A DNA stretch of 34,619 nt from Nocardia brasiliensis IFM 10847 (lineage in GTDB: Bacteria > Actinomycetota > Actinomycetes > Mycobacteriales > Mycobacteriaceae). The stretch lies in contig NZ_BAUA01000218.1 in the NCBI RefSeq assembly GCF_000710915.1, positions 1 to 34,619 on the forward strand, read 5' to 3'. Positions 1 to 8,218 of the stretch are shown here, piece after piece (positions within the stretch are counted from its first letter, which is position 1; the number at the start of each line of letters is the position of its first letter). The notes below the pieces were generated by a model. That model was not told the DNA's origin and ran no database searches. It was given only the letters and a program-made list of their open reading frames with translations. The position numbers and the translations under genes were made by a program.

Positions 1-870
1 GTCGTCGGCGAACGCGTTGAACACCAGCACCCGTCCGCCGGGCGGCAGCGCCGCGTACGCCCGCTGCAGCAGCGTCCGGTTCTGCTCCGGCGACCAGATC
101 ACGAACTGGTGCGCGAAGAGCACCACGTCGTAGCCGCCGGGCAGCGGTTCGCCGAACATATCGCCCGCGATCACGTCGATGCGGTCGCCGAGGCCCGCGG
201 CCGCGATGTTGTCCCGGGCCACCTCGACCGCGCCGTCGAGGTCGAACACTGTGATCTTCAGGTCCGGGTGCGCCCGCGCGATCTCGATCGCGTTGACCGC
301 GTCGCCGCCGCCGACGTCGAGAATCCTGGTCACCCCGGTGTAGTCCACCTGGTGCAGCAGTACCGGATTCGACAGCTCCGACCACGAGTGCATACCGCGG
401 AAGAACAGATTCTCCAGCTCCGGGGTCTGTTCCAGCCGCGAGTACAGATCGCCGCCGGTGCCGGGCAGGTGTTTGAGACCCAGATTCTTCCCGGTGCGCA
501 ACGATTCCGCGTACTCCTTCGCGGGCAGGTACGACAGCCGCTGCTGGAAGTCGATGATGTTGCGCAGCAGCGGCCAGGTGCCGTCCGCCATCGCCGCGGC
601 CAGCGTCGCGCCGAGCCGGTAGTGATCGCCGTCGCGTTCGGTCAGGCCGAGCGAGGTGGTGCCGAGCAGCAGCATGCGCGCCGATTTACCCGGGATGCCC
701 AGGCCCGCCGCCGCGTCGTCGCTCGTGGCGGGACCGTTCAGGTCGAGATATTCGAACAGTTGCAGTTCCGAGGCCGCGCGCAGCTGCTGGAAGGCGGCGA
801 AGCCGAACAGCACCGGGACCAGCGAGGTGAGATCGACCGGCTTGCTGAGCTCGGTCTGCGTTTCCGTCAT
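1..870 (-). CDS. SAM-dependent methyltransferase, partial (probable 3-hydroxykynurenine or hydroxyanthranilate methyltransferase)
   Basis: The frame is open for 290 codons from the ATG at 870 and runs off the left edge, so roughly the last 40 to 50 residues are missing. It has the two-part build of the class I small-molecule methyltransferases: an N-terminal helical winged-helix dimerisation region (about residues 15 to 100), then a Rossmann domain with motif I (ILDVGGGDA, near residue 190) and an acidic residue ending strand 2 (VFDLDGA). It follows the tryptophan dioxygenase gene with a 39-base gap and is the last visible gene of the leftward operon. In sibiromycin and anthramycin pathways a methyltransferase of this kind (SibL) C-methylates 3-hydroxykynurenine, and that is the best inference here. 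O-methylation of the ring hydroxyl, as in methoxy-PBDs, is the alternative; the sequence alone does not decide. Confidence 0.85.
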   Translation of the reverse strand, partial: MTETQTELSKPVDLTSLVPVLFGFAAFQQLRAASELQLFEYLDLNGPATSDDAAAGLGIPGKSARMLLLGTTSLGLTERDGDHYRLGATLAAAMADGTWPLLRNIIDFQQRLSYLPAKEYAESLRTGKNLGLKHLPGTGGDLYSRLEQTPELENLFFRGMHSWSELSNPVLLHQVDYTGVTRILDVGGGDAVNAIEIARAHPDLKITVFDLDGAVEVARDNIAAAGLGDRIDVIAGDMFGEPLPGGYDVVLFAHQFVIWSPEQNRTLLQRAYAALPPGGRVLVFNAFADD

Positions 871-909
871 CGAGATCTGTTCCTTTACCGTCGTTGAAGT
901 GGATTACCG

Positions 910-1710
910 CTAGAGCCGGGTGCGAAAGGTCCACAGCTCCGGAAAGAAGCGGTGTTCGTTGATGGCCCGCAGCCACGGCGCGCCGTCGGTGCCCGCGGTC
1001 CCGCTCTTGCCGCCGAGCATCCGTTCGACCACCAGCAGGTGCGTGGCCCGCCAGTGCGAGAACTGGTACGCCACCTCGAGCAGCGCCTCGGCGAGCCTGT
1101 GCGCCTCGCGATGCCGGGCCGGGTTCCGGTAGATCTCCAGCCAGACGTCTTCCACCTCCGCGAGCGGTTCGTGCTGCGCGGCAGCGGGTTTCGCGACGCA
1201 CGTTGCCGGGATCGAAAAGCCCTGGCGGGCAAGGTGTTGCAGTGCCGCGTCGTAGAGCGACGGCCGTGCCAGCTCCGTGCGCAGCACCGGATGCCCGTCC
1301 CGGTGCGCCGCCTCGACCTGCCGGGCCGGCCGGTTGCCCATCACGAATTCCAATGCGCGGTAAGCGAAGGACTGCGTACCGGAGGCGTCGTTGAGCACCT
1401 CGCGGAAGGCCACGTACTCGTCCACGGACATGCCGTTCAACGATTCCCAGCAGGCCACGAGCACCCGCTGCGTGCGGGTCGCCCGGGACAGGGCCAGGCA
1501 GGCGTCGGCGACGTCGTCGCGCTCGAGCGCGGCGCGGGCGGTGCTCAGATCGTCGATCACCGCGCGGAACAGCAGCTCCTTGACGTGGCTGAGCAGAATG
1601 AAATTCAGCTCGCCGCGCGCGTCGCTGCGCGGTCGCTGCAGCGCGTGCAGCTCGTCCATGTGCGCGTAGGTGACGTACTCGGGGACGAGGTATTCCGGGG
1701 CGCTGGTCAT
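910..1710 (-). CDS. kynA: Tryptophan 2,3-dioxygenase
   Basis: This 266-residue protein matches bacterial tryptophan 2,3-dioxygenase in length and motifs. It is a cytosolic heme enzyme that opens the indole ring of L-tryptophan to N-formylkynurenine. Visible features are the substrate-pocket His42 in the SHVKELLFR helix, the FREVLNDASGTQS segment at 102 to 114, the proximal heme ligand candidate His224 in WRATHLLVVER, and the glycine/threonine-rich loop GGKSGTAGTDG at 233 to 243. The ATG start overlaps the kynureninase stop by four bases (ATGA, 1707 to 1710), so the two are probably translationally coupled. Within this operon it should feed anthranilate-type precursor formation rather than general tryptophan catabolism. 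No arylformamidase gene is seen in the window to process its product. Confidence 0.93.
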   Translation of the reverse strand: MTSAPEYLVPEYVTYAHMDELHALQRPRSDARGELNFILLSHVKELLFRAVIDDLSTARAALERDDVADACLALSRATRTQRVLVACWESLNGMSVDEYVAFREVLNDASGTQSFAYRALEFVMGNRPARQVEAAHRDGHPVLRTELARPSLYDAALQHLARQGFSIPATCVAKPAAAQHEPLAEVEDVWLEIYRNPARHREAHRLAEALLEVAYQFSHWRATHLLVVERMLGGKSGTAGTDGAPWLRAINEHRFFPELWTFRTRL

Positions 1711-2888
1711 AGCACTCCTTCCGTGGCGTGGCACAGCACTTCGGCCGCGCGTGACACCTGCTCGTGCGTCACGTACAGCGGCGCGAAGGCGAACCGGATC
1801 AGGTCGGGCGGCCGGGCGTCGACGAGCACGCGGTGCTCGGCCAGTGCGTGTTCCACCTTGTCCGCCTCGGGAATTCGCAACGCGAGATGTCCGCCCCGAC
1901 GCGCCGGATCCCGAGGCGAGGCCAGCCGGTCCAGCAGTCGCGGACGACGTTGCGCGAGGCATTCCAGAAAGAACTCGCCGAGCGCCACGCTGCGCCGGTG
2001 CAGTGCGTCGATACCCACGTCGAGCAACGGCGCGAGCGCGTGATGCAGTCCGGCGAGGCTGAGCAGCGGCGGCGTACCGGTGCGGGCGCATTCGATCCCC
2101 GCGGCCGGCTCGAACACCGGCGACATGTCGAACGGCCGCGCGTGGCCGTGCCACCCCGTCAGCGGAAAGTCCACCGTCGCTTGCAGTCTGGCCGGCAGGT
2201 AGAGGAACGCCGGTGCGCCGGGACCGCCACCGAGGTACTTGTATCCGCACCCTACGGCGAGGTCGACCGCGTTGGCATCCAGGTCCACCGGCAGCACACC
2301 GGCGGCGTGACTGAGGTCCCACACCGACAGCGCCCCCACGTCGTGACACAGCGTGGTGATCGGCCGGATCGCGCGACGTTCACCGGTCCGGAAGTCCACC
2401 GGCGCGGTGACGGCCGCGGCCACCTGTCCCCCGTGCTCGCACAGGTACGAGTCGAACTCCCCGTGCGACTCGACGACCAGTTGCCGGTCCAGCAGCCGGG
2501 CCACCGAGTCGGCGATGTACAGGTCGGTGGGGAACGATTCCGCCTCGATCAGCAGCACCGGCCGGTCGCCGCGGAGGCGGCAGGCCGCCACCAGCGCGTT
2601 GAACAGCGTCGTCGAGGTCGTCTCCCCCGCCACCATGACCTGCCCGGGCCCGGCGCCGAGCAGCGGGGCCAGCCGGTCCCCGATCGTGCGCGGCAGGTCG
2701 AGCCACCCGTCCTGGAACCAGCCCTGCACCTGCCTGGGCGCCCATTGGCCGGACACGACACGGTCGAGCTCGCCCACGAGACTGTGCCGGGGCGGTCCGA
2801 GCGAGTTGCCGTTGAGGTGGACGGCGCCGTCGATGGCGAACTCGTCCGCGTAGGCGGCGAGCGGATCGGTGTCGTCGCGAATCGTCAT
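1707..2888 (-). CDS. kynU: Kynureninase
   Basis: This 393-residue PLP-dependent fold-type I enzyme cleaves kynurenine or 3-hydroxykynurenine to (3-hydroxy)anthranilate and alanine. Diagnostic segments are the N-terminal VHLNGNSLGPPRHS near 23 to 36, the PLP-contact DLSHAAG at 191 to 197, and the Schiff-base lysine Lys217 in GCGYKYLGGGPG. Length and motif order are normal for KynU. It overlaps the PhzF-type gene before it and the tryptophan dioxygenase gene after it by four bases each. In PBD pathways such as sibiromycin, the kynureninase acts on a methylated 3-hydroxykynurenine to give the anthranilate loaded on the NRPS. The cluster setting suggests the same specialised role, but substrate preference cannot be read from the sequence. 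Confidence 0.94.
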   Translation of the reverse strand: MTIRDDTDPLAAYADEFAIDGAVHLNGNSLGPPRHSLVGELDRVVSGQWAPRQVQGWFQDGWLDLPRTIGDRLAPLLGAGPGQVMVAGETTSTTLFNALVAACRLRGDRPVLLIEAESFPTDLYIADSVARLLDRQLVVESHGEFDSYLCEHGGQVAAAVTAPVDFRTGERRAIRPITTLCHDVGALSVWDLSHAAGVLPVDLDANAVDLAVGCGYKYLGGGPGAPAFLYLPARLQATVDFPLTGWHGHARPFDMSPVFEPAAGIECARTGTPPLLSLAGLHHALAPLLDVGIDALHRRSVALGEFFLECLAQRRPRLLDRLASPRDPARRGGHLALRIPEADKVEHALAEHRVLVDARPPDLIRFAFAPLYVTHEQVSRAAEVLCHATEGVL

Positions 2889-3718
2889 GCTTCACAAGCT
2901 TTCTGATCGTCGTCCCCGGGCACCCAGACCTGGCCGTTGATGCGCACGCGGGCGGAGCCGTCCCTAAGCGACCCGGTACAGCCGAAGATCGACTCGGTGC
3001 CGTGCCGGGTCACCTGACGGATGGTCAACGGCGCCGAATCGGGCGCACCGAGTTGCAGCGCGGCCACGCCGAGCGCGGCGGCGGCCGGGAGACATCCGGC
3101 GTCTTCGGGTATGCCGAAACCGGGGGCGAACACGCAGGCCAGCACCTCCCGGCGCGCCGGATCCCAACGGAACGCGGTCAGGTCGGTGACCTCGAGCTCG
3201 CGCATGCGATCGAGGTCGGGTACGGGCAGTCCCCGTGGATCCGCCGACACCCGGACGAAGTTGAAGGCCCGGCCGACACCGCCCGCATGCGATTCGCCGG
3301 TGGCCCAACCGAACTCGGCGGCTTCGTACGCCGGCTCCTGCCGCACGGCGGGTCCGTCGAAGGGCACGCGAACCTCGTTGCCGTCGGTCCACAACCACTG
3401 GGTGCCCGCCGCCGCCGTCCGGCCGACCTTGCCCGGAGCGAGCCGGCCGGTGCCGACCAGGCAGGCGGCGACGCCCGCCAGGGAGTGCGACGCGAACGGC
3501 GTCTCGCCCGCGGCGTTGAAGATCCGCGAGGCGAAAGTCTTTCGCGTTCGGCAACACTCGTCGACCAAGACGGTCTCGCACGAATCGCTGCGGCGCGCGA
3601 ATTCCGCGGCGGTCCGTGCCGCGTCCTCGGCGCGCGCCGCCGTCGGGACGAGCACATCCAGCGCGCTGCCCCGCCCGGGCGCGGCCCCGAACATATCCAC
3701 TGTCGTCACCCGCATCAT
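2885..3718 (-). CDS. PhzF-family isomerase (LmbX-like, alkylproline pathway)
   Basis: This 277-residue protein is of the PhzF/diaminopimelate-epimerase-like fold. It shows the PhzF-type N-terminus (VTTVDMFGAAPGRGSALDVLV), an acidic residue in SCETVLV at the position of the family's catalytic glutamate, the FNAAGETPFASHSLAGVAA segment that corresponds to the usual ELPFAGHP motif, and a second-half repeat ending in an FGCTGSLRDG segment. In lincomycin, hormaomycin and PBD biosynthesis, the PhzF homologue LmbX isomerises the diene intermediate of the 4-alkyl-L-proline route. The neighbouring LmbY-like, LmbB2-like and LmbB1-like genes make that assignment much more likely than a phenazine role; no other phenazine genes are present. 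Two adjacent ATGs exist (3718 and 3715); the upstream one overlaps the preceding stop. Confidence 0.88.
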   Translation of the reverse strand: MMRVTTVDMFGAAPGRGSALDVLVPTAARAEDAARTAAEFARRSDSCETVLVDECCRTRKTFASRIFNAAGETPFASHSLAGVAACLVGTGRLAPGKVGRTAAAGTQWLWTDGNEVRVPFDGPAVRQEPAYEAAEFGWATGESHAGGVGRAFNFVRVSADPRGLPVPDLDRMRELEVTDLTAFRWDPARREVLACVFAPGFGIPEDAGCLPAAAALGVAALQLGAPDSAPLTIRQVTRHGTESIFGCTGSLRDGSARVRINGQVWVPGDDDQKACEA

Positions 3719-4599
3719 GCGGCCCTCACATGCTTTTCGGCGAACTCGAGCACGACCTGTTCGTCACCCTGATATGGCTGCTCCGGGCGGGGCCAGTGCA
3801 CCACCAGGTCGGTGACGCCGAGTTCCTCGAGTTCACCCGCGGCGTCCTCGTAGGCCGCGAGCGAGGCGGTGATTCCCGCCACCGCGGCATCGCCGACGAA
3901 CACCCGGCCCAGGGTGGCCGGATCCCGGCCCAGCCGCTCGCACGCGGCGTCGATGCCGCGCAACTGCTTGCGCAGCACCGGCACCACCTCGCGCAGCGGC
4001 CGTCCGCGAAAGTCGTTGGGCGGCCCGGAGGTAACCCAGTACTGCGCGAAGCCGGCCGCCAGCGCCATACCCCGCGGGCCGGTCGCGGCCACGGCGAACG
4101 GCATGCGCCCGGCGGCGCCGGCGCGCGGATGGAAGTCCACCCCCGCCGCCGTGTACCAGCGCGACACCTTGTTCACCCGCCCGCCGGCCAGCACGGTGTC
4201 CAGCAGTTCGACGAACGTCTCGAAACGATCGGCCCGCTCGCGCGCGCCCAAGTCGGAGCCGCCGAGCACACTCACGTCGAAACCCGGTGCGCCCGAACCC
4301 AGCCCGCAGATCAGCCGGCCGCCGGCGATATCGTCCACGGTGACGAGTTCCTTGGCGAACGCGACCGGGTGCCGGAAATTCGGGGTGGCGACGAGCAACC
4401 CGAGACCGATGGTCTCGGTGACCGTCGCCGCGGCGGTGAGCGTCGGGATCGCGCCGTACCACGGGCGATCGGCGAGCCATCGCCACATCAGATGGTCGTA
4501 GGTCCAGGCGTGCCGGAAGCCGAGTTGCTCTGCGGTGCGCCAGCGTTCGGCGGCGACCTTCCATTCGTGCTCGGGCAGCAGGACGACTCCGTGCTTCAT
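3715..4599 (-). CDS. F420-dependent LLM-class oxidoreductase (LmbY-like)
   Basis: This 294-residue protein is of the luciferase-like monooxygenase (LLM) superfamily, a TIM barrel that binds F420 or FMN. Family signatures are the N-terminal AAERWRTAEQLGFRHAWTYDHLMWRW, the ATVTETIGLGLLVATPNFRHPVAFAKELVTVDDIAGGRLICGLGSG core, and the C-terminal ELGVTDLVVHWP strand. The length fits F420H2-dependent reductases. In the alkylproline pathways LmbY homologues reduce an imine or alkene of the pyrroline intermediate with F420H2, and the flanking LmbX- and LmbB2-like genes point to that step. It is joined to both neighbours by four-base ATGA overlaps. In an anthramycin-type pathway only partial reduction of the ring is wanted, so its exact double-bond target is open. 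Confidence 0.9.
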   Translation of the reverse strand: MKHGVVLLPEHEWKVAAERWRTAEQLGFRHAWTYDHLMWRWLADRPWYGAIPTLTAAATVTETIGLGLLVATPNFRHPVAFAKELVTVDDIAGGRLICGLGSGAPGFDVSVLGGSDLGARERADRFETFVELLDTVLAGGRVNKVSRWYTAAGVDFHPRAGAAGRMPFAVAATGPRGMALAAGFAQYWVTSGPPNDFRGRPLREVVPVLRKQLRGIDAACERLGRDPATLGRVFVGDAAVAGITASLAAYEDAAGELEELGVTDLVVHWPRPEQPYQGDEQVVLEFAEKHVRAA

Positions 4600-5495
4600 C
4601 GGCGCACCCCCTCCAGGCGCATCTTCGCGACCAGCCGGGCCGCGCGGTCCACGACCTGGACGGCGTAGGTGATCAGCGGCTGCATCACCGCCTCGGACCG
4701 GTCGCCGACCACCGGGTGGTGCCGGCCGTCGACCATCGGATACATCCCGTGGTGCGACAGGTCCACGGTGAGCTCGGTGATCCGCGCGTCGAGCTGGGCG
4801 ACGAACTCGGCGTGGCTCACCGGACGCCGCACGGTGAGGAAGAAGTTGTCGTACAGGTCTTCCTTCTCCCGGGACACGCTGACGCCCAGGGCCCCCACGG
4901 ACTGCTGCAGCAGCGAACGCCCGTCCGGGACCAGGTGATCGGCGATATGACTGTGCGTCAACTCGTTTCGGTCCACCGCGGCATCGAGTGCCCGGCACGA
5001 CGGATCGTCCTGCCAGGGCAGCCTGCCGTGGAACAGCCGGCGCACCGGCCGGTAGTCCGGCGCCCAGGTGCCGCTGAACGCGGGATGCTGCAACGCCATC
5101 CGCGGCCGGATGTCGGCGTGGTAGTGGTCTCGCGGGACCGTGGACGAATACAGCAGCATCGCGCTGTAGCCGTCGATGCAGGCGGACAACACTTCCAGCT
5201 CCCGTTCGCCCGGCACCTCGTCGGGGTACTGGCACACCACATCGCACATCGCCCGCCAGAGCAGGAAGGAGATCTGGTGGCCTGCGATCCAGCGGTACCA
5301 GAACAACCGCTCGGCCTCGACCGGTTCAGTGCCGAACAAGGGGTACTCGGGCGCATCTCGTGCCGCGAGCACGACGTCTTCGTCGGGCGCCGATTCGTCG
5401 AACGGCTCGCCGAGCGACGGCATGAACAGCAGCCGCGGTTGCAGTGTGGGCGGGCGCTGCCTGCCCGCCGACCTATATCGCCCATTCCCGCTCAC
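4596..5495 (-). CDS. Heme-dependent L-tyrosine 3-hydroxylase (LmbB2-like)
   Basis: This 299-residue protein has no broad-family motif, but its size, histidine-rich middle (RDHYHADIRPRM near 138 to 149, then LQHPAF) and operon position fit the LmbB2/TyrH group of heme-dependent aromatic oxygenases, distant relatives of tryptophan dioxygenase. These enzymes use peroxide to convert L-tyrosine to L-DOPA, the first step of the 4-alkyl-L-proline branch. The gene directly follows the VOC dioxygenase that would use L-DOPA. The start chosen is GTG at 5495, because it overlaps the upstream stop as GTGA; the first in-frame ATG is at codon 25 and would remove conserved-looking N-terminal sequence. Function is inferred mainly from context and remembered family features; an alignment with LmbB2 would settle it. 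Confidence 0.8.
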   Translation of the reverse strand: MSGNGRYRSAGRQRPPTLQPRLLFMPSLGEPFDESAPDEDVVLAARDAPEYPLFGTEPVEAERLFWYRWIAGHQISFLLWRAMCDVVCQYPDEVPGERELEVLSACIDGYSAMLLYSSTVPRDHYHADIRPRMALQHPAFSGTWAPDYRPVRRLFHGRLPWQDDPSCRALDAAVDRNELTHSHIADHLVPDGRSLLQQSVGALGVSVSREKEDLYDNFFLTVRRPVSHAEFVAQLDARITELTVDLSHHGMYPMVDGRHHPVVGDRSEAVMQPLITYAVQVVDRAARLVAKMRLEGVRR

Positions 5496-5962
5496 GACGC
5501 CGCCTCGGGAAAGTAGATGAACTCGAGCTCGAGGCCGTTGGGATCGAGCACGTACAGGCTCTGCATGCCGTCCGCGTCGGTCACGATGTCCGACGGCGGA
5601 TCGGCTCTGGCCCAGGCGATATCGGCCCGCTCCCGCACCTGCAGCCACCGCGCGCGCAGCCGCACCAGATCCTCCGGGCGCCGCACCGTGATGCCGACGT
5701 GCTGATACTGGTAGCCGAGCGGGTCGGGGCCGTCCTTGCTGTGCCCGGCCCGGTCGAAGACGTGGAATCGCAAGTCGCCCTTCTTCAGTTCGACCAATTT
5801 CTCGATTCCGGATAGCCGGTCGTGGGTCAGCGGCGAGAAGCTGTCGAGTGACCATTCGACCGTTGCCCCGAGGAATTCCCGATACCACTCGATCGTGGCG
5901 TCCACGTCATCGGTCTGGATGGCGAGGTGGTGGAATCTCGGCGCGATGTCAAGCCCGTGCAT
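5492..5962 (-). CDS. VOC-family L-DOPA extradiol dioxygenase (LmbB1-like)
   Basis: This 156-residue single-domain vicinal-oxygen-chelate protein has a His/His/Glu metal triad visible at His12 (RFHHLAIQ), His88 (YQYQHVGITV) and Glu147 (DPNGLELEF). LmbB1 homologues cleave L-DOPA at the 2,3 bond and the product cyclises to a pyrroline, the second step of alkylproline formation. It is the first gene of the leftward operon and overlaps the LmbB2-like gene by four bases. The ATG at 5962 is chosen because a GGAAGG ribosome-binding site lies about seven bases upstream; a longer in-frame reading to 6070 has no such site. A generic glyoxalase-fold protein is the alternative, but the operon partners favour the dioxygenase. 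Confidence 0.85.
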   Translation of the reverse strand: MHGLDIAPRFHHLAIQTDDVDATIEWYREFLGATVEWSLDSFSPLTHDRLSGIEKLVELKKGDLRFHVFDRAGHSKDGPDPLGYQYQHVGITVRRPEDLVRLRARWLQVRERADIAWARADPPSDIVTDADGMQSLYVLDPNGLELEFIYFPEAAS

Positions 5963-6117
5963 CGGATGCCCTTCCGTCGCGAATACGCTTGCGGTACTCC
6001 CCTCGTCGCAGCTGTGGGAGGGGATCGTCCCAGCGCTTCCATCGTCGGTCGGCCGCGCGGCCCGGGGCAATCAAAAGATGCTCGAGAAACTCTAAAGTCG
6101 GCGTCAGGGAAGGTTTG

Positions 6118-6131
6118 TCGGCAGTTGCCGA
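6118..6131 (-). terminator. Short hairpin after the MFS gene
   Basis: The 14-base inverted repeat TCGGCAGTTGCCGA lies about 22 bases beyond the stop codon of the leftward MFS gene, inside the 190-base gap before the VOC dioxygenase operon. It could form a five-base-pair stem with a four-base loop. There is no U-run, so a terminator role is only suggested. The rest of this gap (5963 to 6117) must hold the promoter of the leftward biosynthetic operon, but no convincing -35/-10 pair was recognised; it contains a GGCCGCGCGGCC palindrome near 6051. Confidence 0.3.
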
Positions 6132-6152
6132 AATCCTTTGCCCACCAGTGGT

Positions 6153-7364
6153 TTAACGATCGCCCACCGGGATACTCTCGGGCGCGGCGACCGGCCGGTC
6201 GCCCGCTGCGTTCTCGCGCGAGTCTCGGGCTGCGCCTCGGCGCAGATCCGGCAGCAACGTGAGCAACCCCAGCAGCGCCATGCCCGCGCCGATCCACAAC
6301 GGCGCCACCAGGCCGAGCCCAGCGCTGATCCCCAGGCCACCCAGCCACGGGCCGAGCACGACGCCGATATTGATGGCCGAGCCGTTGACCGTATTCACCA
6401 GCGCTCCCTCGTTGGACACCGACATCACCCTGGCCGCCATGGCCGGGTTGAGCGGCAGCCCGATCAGTCCGAGCAGCACGGTCGTCGCGATGGTCGGCAC
6501 CTTGTACGAGACGCACAGCGCGAAGGCGACCAGTACGAGGGTCAGCGCGATCAGCCCGCCGACCAGGATACGGCGGGTGTAGCGATCGGCGAACCGTCCG
6601 ACCACCGCATTGCCCAGCACCGTGGCGATCCCGTAGACCGCGAACAGCACCGGCACCGTCGCGGGCGCGAAGTGGGTGGCGTCGGTGAAAATCGGTGACA
6701 GATAGGTGAATCCGGCCACCACCGCGCCGATGACCAGCGCGTTGGTCGCGTACGCGCCCCACAGGCGCAGATTGCGGAAGGCCTGGATCTCGGCGCGGAA
6801 ATCCAGGGTCTGGGCTCCACCGCCACCCGGCACCAGCAGCACCACCGCCGCGATGCAGCCGACGGCGAGCAGGTCGACGATCCAGAAACTCGCCCGCCAG
6901 CCGAAGTGCTGTTCGATGAACGTCGCCGTCGGCAGGCCGACGACCTGGGCCACCATCATGCCGCCGTACAGCACCGACATCGCGCGACCGCGTCGTTCGG
7001 CGCCGACGAGCCGCACGCACACCGCGGCGGCCGCACCGAAGAACGCCGAGGCGGCCAGCGCGGTCACGATGCGCGCGACGACCAGGACCCAATAGTCGGC
7101 CGCCATGGCGGCCAGGGTCTGTCCCGCGACGAAAACCGCGAGCAACAGGATCAGCGACTTCTTCTGCGCCACCCGGGACAAGCCGACGATCAGCACGGGC
7201 CCGCCGACGACCATGCCGACGGCGAACAGCGACACGAGGTAGCCGATGGCGGCGATCGAGACGCCCAGGTCGCTCGACATGCCGGGAATCAGTCCGGCAA
7301 CCATGATCTCGGTGGTGTTGAGGCAGAAAACGCCCAGCCCCAGCACATATACGGCGAAAGGCAT
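6153..7364 (-). CDS. MFS drug exporter (DHA1/Cmx-type)
   Basis: This 403-residue membrane protein has about 12 hydrophobic segments. The first contains the FCLNTTEIMVAGLIPG signature of the DHA1 drug/proton antiporters related to chloramphenicol exporters. The loop after segment 2 (GLSRVAQKKS) stands where motif A lies in this family, and the C-terminus (about 35 residues) is hydrophilic. It would work in the cytoplasmic membrane as a proton-driven exporter. It follows the two-domain VOC gene by 35 bases on the same strand and so is probably expressed from the divergent promoter shared with the MarR gene. In this setting the likely cargo is the cluster product or a toxic intermediate. The ATG at 7364 is chosen because the preceding in-frame sequence reads antisense to, and into, the VOC gene. 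Confidence 0.92.
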   Translation of the reverse strand: MPFAVYVLGLGVFCLNTTEIMVAGLIPGMSSDLGVSIAAIGYLVSLFAVGMVVGGPVLIVGLSRVAQKKSLILLLAVFVAGQTLAAMAADYWVLVVARIVTALAASAFFGAAAAVCVRLVGAERRGRAMSVLYGGMMVAQVVGLPTATFIEQHFGWRASFWIVDLLAVGCIAAVVLLVPGGGGAQTLDFRAEIQAFRNLRLWGAYATNALVIGAVVAGFTYLSPIFTDATHFAPATVPVLFAVYGIATVLGNAVVGRFADRYTRRILVGGLIALTLVLVAFALCVSYKVPTIATTVLLGLIGLPLNPAMAARVMSVSNEGALVNTVNGSAINIGVVLGPWLGGLGISAGLGLVAPLWIGAGMALLGLLTLLPDLRRGAARDSRENAAGDRPVAAPESIPVGDR

Positions 7365-7399
7365 GACTCCCCTTCCGGGGGCAGGTGATCGGCCCGTGG

Positions 7400-8170
7400 T
7401 CAGCGCGCGGCGGGTTGCGCGAAGGAGGTCCACCGGTTGCCGAACGGGTCGGTGAACTGCGCGATGACCAGGCCATGTGCATCGGTGAACGGATCCATCA
7501 CGCGGTGTCCGCCCGCTCGCTCGACTCGATCGAGCATCGCGGAGACGTCGGCGACGAGCAGGCCGGGGATCGCGTACTCGGCGGCGTCCGGAAGGGCCGA
7601 CAGGTCCATCGTGCCGCCGATCGGCTCCGCGGCGCCCGGTGCCGAAATGCTGTAGTAGACCGCCCCTTCGGCGGCTTCGTCGCGCTCGTAGGTCCAGCCG
7701 AAGGCCTGCTCGTAGAACTGCCGGGTGGCGGCGAAATCCAGGGTGCCGATCTCGAACCACGCGGTGGCGTTCGGCACCGCGGCCGCGGCCGTCGTGTCGG
7801 CTTCGCCGGTGTTCGCCGGTTCATACAGGCCGAGCCGGTTGCCTCGGGTGTCGGCGACGACCGCGCTCCGCGCGCCCGCCGGGGTTTCGTCGGCGGGCTC
7901 GATCACCTTGGCGCCCAACGATTCCAGTCGCGGGATCGTGGCCGCGAGGTCGGTACAGACCACATCGATCCACAGCGCGTCGCGGTCGCCGCGGCGCAGC
8001 GCGCCCATGGCCGCGCTCGCGCCCGGCGCGGTGATCGTGTGGTAATCGTCGCCGATCGAGGCGAATTCCCAGGAGAACACTTCCTGGTAGAACTGCTTGG
8101 TGTGCGCCGGATCGCTGGCGGTGATATCGAACCACCCCACAGTCGCCGGTCGCGGGCTGAAGCTGCCCAT
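7400..8170 (-). CDS. Two-domain VOC (glyoxalase/bleomycin-resistance fold) protein
   Basis: This 256-residue protein consists of two tandem VOC domains, about residues 8 to 120 (VGWFDITASDPAHTKQFYQEVF) and 135 to 250 (AWFEIGTLDFAATRQFYEQAFGW). The layout is like the mycobacterial CFP30B group. Such proteins may be enzymes or may simply bind a hydrophobic drug. It is the first gene of a leftward pair with the MFS exporter and is divergent from the MarR gene. A strong AGGAGG site precedes the ATG at 8170. A role in binding or detoxifying the PBD, or a reactive precursor, is inferred from its position; the metal ligands of a typical glyoxalase are not clearly conserved in both halves. Confidence 0.85.
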   Translation of the reverse strand: MGSFSPRPATVGWFDITASDPAHTKQFYQEVFSWEFASIGDDYHTITAPGASAAMGALRRGDRDALWIDVVCTDLAATIPRLESLGAKVIEPADETPAGARSAVVADTRGNRLGLYEPANTGEADTTAAAAVPNATAWFEIGTLDFAATRQFYEQAFGWTYERDEAAEGAVYYSISAPGAAEPIGGTMDLSALPDAAEYAIPGLLVADVSAMLDRVERAGGHRVMDPFTDAHGLVIAQFTDPFGNRWTSFAQPAAR

Positions 8171-8218
8171 GACCACTCCTCCTGTGTGACAGGGTTGTGA
8201 GTTGGTGTAGCGATTCCT

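Noticed and set aside
109..897. Long plus-strand open frames opposite the methyltransferase, kynurenine and LmbX/LmbY-like genes.
   Set aside because: They are rich in Arg/Ala/Gln without domain motifs, typical of antisense frames in high-GC DNA, and lie opposite well-recognised genes.
2885..3718. Phenazine biosynthesis, suggested by the PhzF-type protein.
   Set aside because: No other phenazine genes are present, and PhzF homologues (LmbX) are standard in alkylproline pathways, whose other genes surround this one.
6051..6062. GGCCGCGCGGCC palindrome as an operator before the VOC dioxygenase operon.
   Set aside because: Short GC-only palindromes are expected by chance at this base composition, and no second copy was seen near other cluster promoters.
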